A DNA stretch of 11,068 nt from Campylobacteraceae bacterium (GTDB taxonomy: Bacteria; Campylobacterota; Campylobacteria; Campylobacterales; Sulfurovaceae), in NCBI GenBank assembly GCA_026982175.1, contig JALSHP010000323.1, positions 1-11,068 of the forward strand, read 5' to 3'. This document shows positions 1-6,523 of this stretch, piece by piece. Made by a program: the position numbers and the translations under genes. Position 1 is the stretch's first letter. Each line of letters starts with the position of its first letter. Below the pieces are notes generated by a model, which searched no databases, was not told where the DNA came from, and saw only the letters and a program-made list of their open reading frames with translations.

Positions 1-462
1 CCATTTAGCTTAGACAATGCTCAACTTGTTTTAGATTTAAGTGAATCAATGCTTGAAGGAAGTCAGTATGTTGTTGATTCGCTCAAAAAAAGCATAGATA
101 CTAAAGCCTCTAAAGTGGTAGCCATTGCGGGAAAGCAACGTATGATTTCTCAACGTATTGGAAAATATTATATTGTCTATCAATTAGGCATAAAAGATAA
201 AAATACCATAGAGAGTATGAATAATAGTGTAGATGAGTTTAATAAAAATTTGACTTTTTTATTGAATAATAAAGAGAATACCCCTTTAATTGAAAAAAAA
301 TTAAAAAAGGTCAAGAGACTTTGGAAAATTGTTTATAAATTTTACCAAAATATTGAAAAAGGTGGTTTACCACTTATTGTTTTTAATACTACCAATAAGA
401 TTACCAAACAGATGGATGAGATAACAGAACATTATGTAGAATTGAAAATTAAGAGACAATAA
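1..462 (+). CDS. Tandem PilJ-type periplasmic sensor protein (C-terminal part, 5' end outside window)
   Basis: The reading frame is open from the first base, so the ATG at 49 is internal and this is the C-terminal 153 residues of a longer protein. Near the left edge is a segment of the type that closes a PilJ repeat (SESMLEGSQYVVDSL). Next comes a complete PilJ helix with the motif AGKQRMISQRIGKYY at 127-171. This matches the family consensus around the nitrate-contacting P-box of NarX/NarQ (GSLRMQSYRL), and both arginines are present (codons 139-141 and 154-156). The visible part therefore covers the end of repeat 1 and all of repeat 2. There is no membrane segment or signalling domain at the C-terminus, so it is probably a soluble periplasmic or secreted protein rather than a chemoreceptor. 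Its stop overlaps the next start by one base (TAATG), which suggests translational coupling. Ligand binding is inferred; the homology call is by motif only. Confidence 0.8.
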   Translation, partial: PFSLDNAQLVLDLSESMLEGSQYVVDSLKKSIDTKASKVVAIAGKQRMISQRIGKYYIVYQLGIKDKNTIESMNNSVDEFNKNLTFLLNNKENTPLIEKKLKKVKRLWKIVYKFYQNIEKGGLPLIVFNTTNKITKQMDEITEHYVELKIKRQ

Positions 463-1220
463 TGCAAAAATATTTATTAATTATATTGATTAACTTATTA
501 ATCCTCACGCAATTAATAGCATCAACAAGAGGTGATGTAAAGATAGTTGAAGCCTCTGAAAACATTAGATATTTAAGTCAAAAAATAGCCAAGGAGTATC
601 TTTATCTCTATTATAATCCTCAAAAGATAAATCTGAAAAATGAACTTTCAAAAAATATGGAAGAGTTAGAGGAGAATATTAATACGATAGCGTTGAATAC
701 TCAGAGTGAAGAGAGTAAAAATATACTTGAATTTTTAACTTATAATAACGAAGAGATTAAGTTACTCTTAGGGGGTAAGGCAACAAAAGATATGAGTATT
801 TTACTACTTGATTATAGTGAAACATTCATAGAAGCTTCAAATTCTATTCAATCTTTGCATCAATATAATTTTTCAGAAGAAGAGAAGATGTTAATGAACA
901 TTAAAGAGTTAGAATATCTTTTAGAGCGTGTTAATAAATATTATATCGCTTCTATTATGAACTTAAATAGAGTGAGTAATATCAGTCAGATAGACAAAAC
1001 AATTATTGCCATTGATGATATTCTTAAAATTGTGAATGCATACCCTTATCCTAATGAAGTTAATAAAGAGAAAGAAAAAACCTTAACTGTTTGGGAAAAA
1101 GATAAGCAATTTTTAACAGATGCTTCTCAAGTATCTATTCCAAATTTAATATCAATATCAATTGATGATTTTAAACAGAAGTTAAATGGCTTAAAACTCT
1201 ATCATAAAAAGAATCAATAA
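462..1220 (+). CDS. Secreted tandem PilJ-like domain protein
   Basis: This 252-residue protein starts with a signal peptide (MQK, hydrophobic residues 4-19, likely cleavage after Ala20). Two related helical repeats follow. Repeat 1 starts near residue 30 with SENIRYLSQKIAKEY, where Arg36 is kept and the second arginine is Lys41. A linker near 116-132 (YSETFIEASNSIQSL) matches the one in the upstream gene. Repeat 2 starts near 145 with ELEYLLERVNKYY, where the first arginine position is Glu151 and Arg156 is kept. The overall architecture is the same as the upstream and the convergent PilJ genes. There is no transmembrane anchor after the signal peptide and no output domain, so it must act through a partner. 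The kinase 34 bases downstream, with a NIT-type sensor, is the obvious candidate. The ribosome binding site is weak (AAGAGA), in keeping with coupling to the preceding gene. The PilJ assignment is by pattern; function as a ligand-binding accessory protein is inferred. Confidence 0.8.
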   Translation: MQKYLLIILINLLILTQLIASTRGDVKIVEASENIRYLSQKIAKEYLYLYYNPQKINLKNELSKNMEELEENINTIALNTQSEESKNILEFLTYNNEEIKLLLGGKATKDMSILLLDYSETFIEASNSIQSLHQYNFSEEEKMLMNIKELEYLLERVNKYYIASIMNLNRVSNISQIDKTIIAIDDILKIVNAYPYPNEVNKEKEKTLTVWEKDKQFLTDASQVSIPNLISISIDDFKQKLNGLKLYHKKNQ

Positions 1221-1254
1221 CTATAAAATAAAAATAATAATAAAAAGAATTTAA

Positions 1255-4137
1255 ATGAATATAAAAAACAATAAAAATATGGTGATGTTTCTTCTTGCCT
1301 TAAGTATTATTATATGCTCTTTTTTTATTTATAAAACAGCTATTGCAACGCAGGATTATAAGAAAAAAGAGACGACTCTAAAACATATTTTACTGATAGA
1401 GCAGATAGATGTTATTATAAATCATATTGAGCTAGAAAAAATTAATACGACGATTTATTTGCATCGAAAAGATGAAAGAACGTATGGTCAAGTTATTTCA
1501 TCGAGAAAAGCAGTTGACCAGCAACTTACAGGTATCTTTATGATTCTTAATGAAAACAGCAGTTTATCTAAGCATAAGCATTTTTTTCAAGAAACATTCA
1601 ATGGTTTAATAAGCATCCGAAAAAAGATTGATGAGAAGTTAGAGAGCGATATACTTAAGGAGTATAATCAAAAAATAATTTCAGCACTTAAGAGAGAACT
1701 CAATGGCTACAGTATGAAATTCTCTTCGCACTATAAAAATAAAGTAAAGACGTTTCAAGAACTAATGACAATTAAAGAGAATTTAAATGCTGAAACAACT
1801 TTTATAGCATATCTTTTAACAGCTAAAAAAGCATTCTCAATAGAAGATTTATTAGTCTGGGAGGCATTAGTGAATGCTGATATTAATCCTGACTTTAGTG
1901 CATTAAAAGATAAAAAAATTTTAAAAGAATTGACAGAAACCATTAATCCTATAGAGTTTTCTTCTATTAAAAATAAAGAACGTGCTGAAATTTTTAATTA
2001 TATTCAAGATGGAGAGTATGCAGTCTCTTTGGACAGATGGTTAAGTGTATCACACAATAAGATTAAAAAATTAAGCCTTGCTCAAAATATGCTTTTTATA
2101 GATATGAAATCCTCTTTAATAAAAGTCATTAAGCAAACGGTAGAAGATGCAAAACTATTATTGATGATGAGTCTCTTTTTCTTTTTACTTATTATGATGC
2201 TTCTATATTTAAACTATAATATTCGAAAAAACAGTAAATATTTAACAAATACGTTAAGGGATATAGAAAAAGAGTTAAATGAAAAACAGAGGCTAGAGAT
2301 TCAAGAAGTTATTAAAAAGAATGACACCCTTGAAATTTATAAGTTTCTTGCCCATGCCATTAAAGAACCAAGTCGAGAAAAAGATAATTTTTTGGCAAAT
2401 ATGTCACATGAGATAAGAACACCGCTTAATGGTATTATTGGTTTTACCAACTTATTAAAAGAGGAGGAGCTTCAAGAGACACAATTGGAGTTTGTTAATA
2501 TTATTGAAGAGAGTTCACATAATTTACTACACATTGTCAACGATATTTTAGACTTCTCAAAAGTCACGTCGGGTAAGATTGAGATTGAAACTATCTCCTT
2601 TAACTTTTTTGAAAAATTTGAATCTACGGTGGACTCATATATTATCAAAGCAACACAAAAAAACATTGAATTGGGTCTCTTTATTGACCCCACTATTCCT
2701 CAAAAGATTATGGGTGACCCTACGCGAATCTCACAAGTATTATTGAATCTCATGAGTAATGCGATTAAGTTTACACCAGAGGGAGGGGAGATTTTTATCT
2801 CCATTGAAAAAGTTTTTCAAAAAAATGGGCAGGTGGGCATTAGATTTACAGTGAAAGATTCTGGAATAGGGATTGAAGAGGAGAAGCGAGAGAAAATTTT
2901 TGATGCTTTCTCACAGGCTGATGCAACAACCAATCGAAAATTTGGGGGGACGGGATTGGGCTTGAGTATCTCTAGTAAATTCATAGAGGTTATGGGTGGT
3001 AAATTGGAGTTGAAGAGTAAGTTAAATGAGGGAAGCAGTTTCTTCTTTACGCTCACATTAGAAGCAGATAGCCAAGAGAATGATAAGTTATCAAGATATG
3101 ATGCGTTTACCATTGGCTATCTTGCTAAAGAGCATAATTTAAATGAGATAGATAAAAATGTTAAAACCTATATTGAGTATCTTGGTGCTAAGTTTAAACT
3201 TTATGATAGAGATGGACTATTTAAGATTAAAAAATTACCAGATTTATTGTTTGTTGATGAACACTATATTGACAAAGAGATTTTAAAACGTCTTTTAAGA
3301 CTTGACATCAATGTGGTGCTTATTGGGAACGCCCATAGTAAAATCTATGCAGATATTCCTAAAAATAAATTTTTCAAAATTATCAATAAACCGATGAACT
3401 TTTCTAAATCGTTAACTACTTTACAACAATTAAGCCTTAAGAAGAGTTCCGTTAAAGATTTTTTTATTAAAAGAAGAGAGAGTTTTGAGGGGGCAAATAT
3501 CTTGGTAGCGGAAGATGACATTATTAATCAAAAACTAATGATAAATATTTTAAAAAATTTAAAAGTCAATGTATCTGTTGCCTCGAATGGTCAAGAGGCT
3601 GTAGAATTAACCAAAACCAATGCATATGACATTATTTTAATGGATATTCAAATGCCCATTATGACAGGCTTAGAAGCGAGTCAAAAGATTATTGAGGAAG
3701 AGAAAAAGTTTAACAAAAAACATACCCCTATTATTGCTTTAACCGCGAATAATACAGAAGGAAATAAAAAAGACTATTTTGATAGTGGAATGGATGGCTA
3801 CCTTCAAAAACCTTTGGATATTTTAGCCTTAAAAAACATTCTTAATCAACATATTTCCACAGAGAAAAAAATTATTATTTACAAAGATTGTAAAGTCTCA
3901 GGAGATATCTATCAAGCGGTATTAAACAATTTAGGATATAAAGTTGACCTCTCTTATTCAGAAGATGAATTTAGAACAAAGCTACTCAATAGAGCCTATA
4001 ATTTTGCTCTGTTTGATATGAAATCATCTCATGAAGAGATGGTTGATTTTATCAAAAATAGAGGGGTTATTCCGATGGCATTAAGCGAAGAGAAAATGAA
4101 TGTTGAGGCGTTAGAAACCTTTTTAAAAGGGGCATGA
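1255..4137 (+). CDS. Hybrid sensor histidine kinase with NIT-type (nitrate/nitrite-sensing-like) periplasmic domain
   Basis: This is a 960-residue membrane kinase. TM1 spans about residues 9-29. A periplasmic region of about 270 residues follows, with NIT-like signatures: IELEKINTTIYLHRK near 58, SSRKAVDQQL near 83, and NAETTFIAYLLTAKKAFSIE near 178. TM2 is at about 301-321, followed by a short helical linker. The HisKA domain has phospho-acceptor His385 in NMSHEIRTPL. The ATPase domain has Asn498/Asn502, DSGIG (535-539) and GGTGLG (564-569). A degenerate receiver-like domain (about 617-729) keeps Asp668 and Lys712-Pro. The complete receiver (about 746-865) has Asp754, Asp755, Asp797, Thr830 and Lys852. 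A second degenerate receiver-like tail (about 871-960) has Asp921 but no acidic pair. The kinase should autophosphorylate His385 and pass phosphate to Asp797. No HPt domain or DNA-binding regulator is in the window, so the output is unknown. Cotranscription with the two upstream PilJ genes is likely. NIT domains are known as nitrate/nitrite sensors in some proteins; the ligand here is inferred. Confidence 0.93.
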   Translation: MNIKNNKNMVMFLLALSIIICSFFIYKTAIATQDYKKKETTLKHILLIEQIDVIINHIELEKINTTIYLHRKDERTYGQVISSRKAVDQQLTGIFMILNENSSLSKHKHFFQETFNGLISIRKKIDEKLESDILKEYNQKIISALKRELNGYSMKFSSHYKNKVKTFQELMTIKENLNAETTFIAYLLTAKKAFSIEDLLVWEALVNADINPDFSALKDKKILKELTETINPIEFSSIKNKERAEIFNYIQDGEYAVSLDRWLSVSHNKIKKLSLAQNMLFIDMKSSLIKVIKQTVEDAKLLLMMSLFFFLLIMMLLYLNYNIRKNSKYLTNTLRDIEKELNEKQRLEIQEVIKKNDTLEIYKFLAHAIKEPSREKDNFLANMSHEIRTPLNGIIGFTNLLKEEELQETQLEFVNIIEESSHNLLHIVNDILDFSKVTSGKIEIETISFNFFEKFESTVDSYIIKATQKNIELGLFIDPTIPQKIMGDPTRISQVLLNLMSNAIKFTPEGGEIFISIEKVFQKNGQVGIRFTVKDSGIGIEEEKREKIFDAFSQADATTNRKFGGTGLGLSISSKFIEVMGGKLELKSKLNEGSSFFFTLTLEADSQENDKLSRYDAFTIGYLAKEHNLNEIDKNVKTYIEYLGAKFKLYDRDGLFKIKKLPDLLFVDEHYIDKEILKRLLRLDINVVLIGNAHSKIYADIPKNKFFKIINKPMNFSKSLTTLQQLSLKKSSVKDFFIKRRESFEGANILVAEDDIINQKLMINILKNLKVNVSVASNGQEAVELTKTNAYDIILMDIQMPIMTGLEASQKIIEEEKKFNKKHTPIIALTANNTEGNKKDYFDSGMDGYLQKPLDILALKNILNQHISTEKKIIIYKDCKVSGDIYQAVLNNLGYKVDLSYSEDEFRTKLLNRAYNFALFDMKSSHEEMVDFIKNRGVIPMALSEEKMNVEALETFLKGA

Positions 4138-4177
4138 GTATAAAAAGGCTTCTCTTTGAAGAAGTTTATTTTATACT
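4137..4177. terminator. Hairpin between convergent kinase and PilJ genes, probable bidirectional terminator
   Basis: The outer arms AGTATAAAA (4137-4145) and TTTTATACT (4169-4177) are perfect inverted repeats. The inner arms AGGCTTCT (4146-4153) and AGAAGTTT (4160-4167) continue the stem with two G-U pairs. The loop is six bases, with one bulged A at 4168. The hairpin begins at the last base of the kinase stop codon and ends 10 bases before the stop of the convergent gene. On the plus strand it is followed by a T-rich run (4184-4189). The AT-rich outer stem makes termination strength uncertain. Confidence 0.65.
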
Positions 4178-4187
4178 CTCTTATTTT

Positions 4188-4985
4188 TTAAGAAGCTTGT
4201 TTTTTATAGATTTGTTTAATCTCTCGAATAATCAAAAAGTTGTCATCTGCTTTTTTAGAAAGAAGCGAAGGGATAAATTTTGTTTTTGATTTATACATAA
4301 ATTCAAAGAACCTAAACTCCTTTTTGGCTTTCTCTAAGAGTGCTAGACTCTCTTTGTTATTGAGTTTATTTAAAGAGAGTTCTTTAAGATTGGTATGATA
4401 TTTGGCAATGGTGCTTTCAATGTTTTTTTCATAATCTTCAACCTCAACACCCCACATACGGATGAGATAATCAATGGTAACCTCCATTGGTTTTCGACAG
4501 AGTTTTCCCGTCAATGAAATAAGTTCAAGCTCTGGTGTTGCAATGGGGTGTGTCCCCTCTAAAAGTTTATCTATCATCTTTAAAAAGTTTTTTTGAATAA
4601 TCACTACATTCTCTTTTGTAGGCTCTTTTTCGAAAAGTTTTTTATTGGTTTTCCATAATGCTAACGCTTCATCAAAAGCAACTTTACCACTCTCTTGAGA
4701 CTTTTTAGTGAGACGCTTTTGAAAATAAGCTCTTACCTGATACATCCTTTTGTCATAATCAATAATTGCTTTTTCTAAATGTTTTTTAGGATTTTGAAAA
4801 TTACTTTTAACGCCAATCATCACATAGGCTTTTAACATTTGTTGACTTTGTGTCATCTGCAAACAGTTAATACTAAAGATTTCAGTTAAAGAGGAATCAT
4901 CTTTAGGGTAAGGGTCAATTTCAAAAGCATCTCCAGCTTTTACTAAAATTAATAAGATTAAAAAAATTTTTATAATCAGTTTCAC
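4188..4985 (-). CDS. Secreted divergent tandem PilJ-like domain protein
   Basis: This is a 265-residue protein if it starts at the GTG at 4985. That GTG is preceded by GGAG with a 6-base spacer and gives a good signal peptide (MKLIIKIF..., cleavage likely after Ala20 in KAGDA). The GTG at 4997 in the same frame has no ribosome binding site. The mature part has two helical repeats like those of the two upstream plus-strand genes. Repeat 1 is near 37-60 (INCLQMTQSQQMLKAY). A linker near 138-147 contains DKLLEGT. Repeat 2 is near 156-180 (LTGKLCRKPMEVTIDYLIRMW). The paired arginines of the PilJ/NarX motif are absent in both repeats, and each repeat has a cysteine in the motif region instead (Cys41, Cys163), the only two cysteines of the mature protein. 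It has no membrane anchor or output domain. It is probably a periplasmic partner or decoy in the same sensory island. Membership of the PilJ family is less certain than for its neighbours. Confidence 0.72.
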   Translation of the reverse strand: MKLIIKIFLILLILVKAGDAFEIDPYPKDDSSLTEIFSINCLQMTQSQQMLKAYVMIGVKSNFQNPKKHLEKAIIDYDKRMYQVRAYFQKRLTKKSQESGKVAFDEALALWKTNKKLFEKEPTKENVVIIQKNFLKMIDKLLEGTHPIATPELELISLTGKLCRKPMEVTIDYLIRMWGVEVEDYEKNIESTIAKYHTNLKELSLNKLNNKESLALLEKAKKEFRFFEFMYKSKTKFIPSLLSKKADDNFLIIREIKQIYKKQAS

Positions 4986-4991
4986 AAGGTT

Positions 4992-4995
4992 CTCC
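4992..4995 (-). promoter_or_regulatory. Ribosome binding site deciding the start of the divergent PilJ-like gene
   Basis: GGAG on the minus strand lies 6 bases before the GTG at 4985. It overlaps the alternative GTG codon at 4997, which itself has only AT-rich sequence upstream. This favours the start at 4985. Confidence 0.6.
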
Positions 4996-5031
4996 ACTAT
5001 TAAGATATTACAGTTATATTATTATGTTTTA

Positions 5032-5053
5032 TATTTAAGTTAATACTTAAATA
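5032..5053. promoter_or_regulatory. 22-base palindrome upstream of the divergent PilJ-like gene, candidate operator
   Basis: TATTTAAGT and ACTTAAATA form a perfect 9-base inverted repeat around the spacer TAAT. It lies 47-68 bases upstream of the GTG at 4985. Candidate minus-strand -10 boxes (TATAAC at 5018-5013 and TAATAT at 5010-5005) would put the dyad centre about 36-44 bases upstream of transcription start, a usual place for an activator. The 5-4-5 layout inside it resembles Crp/Fnr-class sites in spacing, but the half-site is not a recognised consensus. Its AT-richness means chance cannot be excluded. Confidence 0.35.
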
Positions 5054-5074
5054 GTGCATATTTAAATTAAAGTA

Positions 5075-5090
5075 ATCTATTTTGATAGAT
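5075..5090 (-). terminator. Weak hairpin after the helicase gene
   Basis: ATCTAT and ATAGAT form a 6-base AT-rich stem around a 4-base loop, 28 bases after the helicase stop codon on the minus strand. A loosely T-rich stretch follows (reading TTACTTTAATTT). The stem is too weak to be called with confidence; it may let some transcription run on into the PilJ-like gene. Confidence 0.25.
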
Positions 5091-5117
5091 AAAAGTATGA
5101 TAAAATATTATTTAAAG

Positions 5118-6440
5118 TTAAAAAGGCAACTCTTCATTGGTAACATAAAGCTCACCTAGTTTTGTGTAGTAGTCAACGACACGTCCATCTACTTTGACCA
5201 TACGTTGTAGATACCCTGCTAAATTTCCTTTGTTAAAATCTAAGCGTAAGTTTTTAGGGTCAATTGCTCTTGAAATTGCCACATAAAATTGGCTAGGGGC
5301 AAAGATGTTGTCCACATTGCAAACTAAGTTGTCAATGCTCATACCTTGGCTTTTGTGAATGGTGACAGCGTAGGCTAGTTTGAGGGGGAACTGTGAGAGG
5401 GTGGCTACTTTGATGGACTCTACTTTTCCTTTCTCATCACTCTTCATTTCCAAAAGGTCAAAGTCGTGACGCTCTACACGTACAAAAATCTCTTCCTTCT
5501 CAACGATGATATAATCCTCTTCTATTTTGTTGATGATGCCTCGCTCACCATTGGCGTATTTGCCCCATTTATTGATAGTAAAGAGAACAGGAACGCCCAC
5601 TTTTAAGATGAGTTGCTCTTCTACGGGGAGCATATTTTTCCATGAGGCTAGACGTTTTTCGTGGACTCTGCCTTGATGCTCTTCAAAGGTAGCAAAAAGA
5701 AGATGTTCATCGGCATCAACAGCTGAAAGTTTGGCTTTGTTGGTGGCATTAACTTCGGCATTGCGTCCAAACAAAAAGGTGGGGTTCTCATTTTGCATTT
5801 GGGTTTGAGATAGCTTTAACATATAGTTGATGACCTCATGGTCACATTGTCCCACACGTACTTTGTGGAGTATGTGGGTAAACTCTGCATCGGAGGTTCG
5901 TTTCATTTCGGTGAGTTCTATGACCACAGGAGCGAAACTTCTCCAGGCATCTGATTCAAAGGCGTAGAGTTTTTCACCAAAAAGGTCGCCATTGTTTTGT
6001 CCAAATTTTTGCACAGGGGGAAGCTGAAAAAAGTCGCCCACAAAGAGGAGTTTACCTAAGTAGCCCATGGAGCTTAAACGATAGCTTATCATCTCCATCA
6101 TGTTTGAGGAGACCATGGAAATTTCATCAATGATAATAAGGTCAGTGGCTTTAAGGATTTTTTTGAGTTCACTTAGCCTAGAGCGTGAACGTTTGTCATT
6201 TTGGTCGAGTTCTTCAAAGTTAGAAGAGATACCAAACACAAAAAAACTGTGAATGGTAAAGCCTCCAATATTTACAGCACTCACGCCAGTAGAGCCAAGG
6301 GCAACGACTTGTTCATCTGTTTGACTGCGATACAAGCGAATAATCTCGGTAGTGGTGTAGCTTTTTCCTACACCAGCACCACCTGTTAAAAAAACATTGT
6401 TATCTTTTAGATGGTGTAAGACCAAGTCGACATCGCTCAA
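5118..6440 (-). CDS. PIF1-like SF1B DNA helicase (AAA family ATPase)
   Basis: This 440-residue cytoplasmic ATP-dependent DNA helicase belongs to the PIF1/RecD-like branch of superfamily 1. Walker A is GGAGVGKS (20-27). Motif Ia is near 50-67 (STGVSAVNIGG...IHSFF). Walker B is IIIDEISMV (102-110), with Asp105/Glu106. Motif III is GDFFQLPPV (135-143). The C-terminal part has NGERG, then TIHKSQGMSID (360-370) and YVAISRA (386-392), the PIF1 motifs V and VI. The length suits the short bacterial PIF1-like proteins, which have no extra N-terminal domain. The start is TTG at 6440: AAGGA lies 5 bases upstream, and a stop codon just above it (6464-6462) leaves no other in-frame start. It is transcribed away from the DUF234 gene from a promoter in the shared spacer. 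Family members unwind 5'-to-3' and act in replication, recombination or repair; the exact role of this one is unknown. Confidence 0.93.
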   Translation of the reverse strand: MSDVDLVLHHLKDNNVFLTGGAGVGKSYTTTEIIRLYRSQTDEQVVALGSTGVSAVNIGGFTIHSFFVFGISSNFEELDQNDKRSRSRLSELKKILKATDLIIIDEISMVSSNMMEMISYRLSSMGYLGKLLFVGDFFQLPPVQKFGQNNGDLFGEKLYAFESDAWRSFAPVVIELTEMKRTSDAEFTHILHKVRVGQCDHEVINYMLKLSQTQMQNENPTFLFGRNAEVNATNKAKLSAVDADEHLLFATFEEHQGRVHEKRLASWKNMLPVEEQLILKVGVPVLFTINKWGKYANGERGIINKIEEDYIIVEKEEIFVRVERHDFDLLEMKSDEKGKVESIKVATLSQFPLKLAYAVTIHKSQGMSIDNLVCNVDNIFAPSQFYVAISRAIDPKNLRLDFNKGNLAGYLQRMVKVDGRVVDYYTKLGELYVTNEELPF

Positions 6441-6445
6441 ATGAG

Positions 6446-6450
6446 TCCTT
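6446..6450 (-). promoter_or_regulatory. Ribosome binding site supporting a TTG start for the helicase
   Basis: AAGGA on the minus strand lies 5 bases before the TTG codon at 6440-6438. The frame is closed by TAA 24 bases further up, with no ATG or GTG between. Confidence 0.65.
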
Positions 6451-6460
6451 TTTTGCTGAT

Positions 6461-6466
6461 ATTATA
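6461..6466 (-). promoter_or_regulatory. -10 box of the helicase promoter
   Basis: The minus strand reads TATAAT exactly at 6466-6461, about 20 bases upstream of the TTG start and just ahead of the AAGGA ribosome binding site. This implies a very short leader. No convincing -35 box is seen, which is usual for sigma-70 promoters in Campylobacterota. Confidence 0.55.
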
Positions 6467-6488
6467 TTAGATTAAAGATAAAAAGTAT

Positions 6489-6494
6489 TACAAT
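6489..6494 (+). promoter_or_regulatory. -10 box of the DUF234 gene promoter
   Basis: TACAAT matches the TATAAT consensus at five of six positions. It would start transcription near 6500, shortly before the ribosome binding site at 6512-6518. The position fits a gene start at 6524 better than one at 6611. Confidence 0.45.
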
Positions 6495-6511
6495 AATTAT
6501 TATTAGCGAAT

Positions 6512-6518
6512 AAAAGGA
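6512..6518 (+). promoter_or_regulatory. Ribosome binding site pointing to an ATA start codon
   Basis: AAAAGGA is followed by a 5-base spacer (CAAAC) and then ATA at 6524-6526. The spacing is ideal for initiation at that codon, yet no ATG, GTG or TTG lies at a suitable distance. It decides the start proposed for the DUF234 gene. Confidence 0.5.
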
Positions 6519-6523
6519 CAAAC

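Noticed and set aside
1..1220. PilJ-containing genes as chemoreceptors or type IV pilus components
   Set aside because: Neither has a cytoplasmic methyl-accepting signalling domain, a second membrane segment or HAMP; the PilJ name reflects the domain only.
1221..1254. A-rich spacer before the kinase as a separate promoter
   Set aside because: Only AT-rich sequence without a convincing -10 box at a useful distance; the short gap fits an operon.
1755..3113. Three minus-strand open frames inside the kinase gene
   Set aside because: They are mirror images of the kinase frame, with Ser-rich sequences and no family resemblance.
6201..6389. Plus-strand open frame of 62 codons inside the helicase gene
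   Set aside because: It is antisense to the Walker A and B region of a clear helicase, with no motif of its own.
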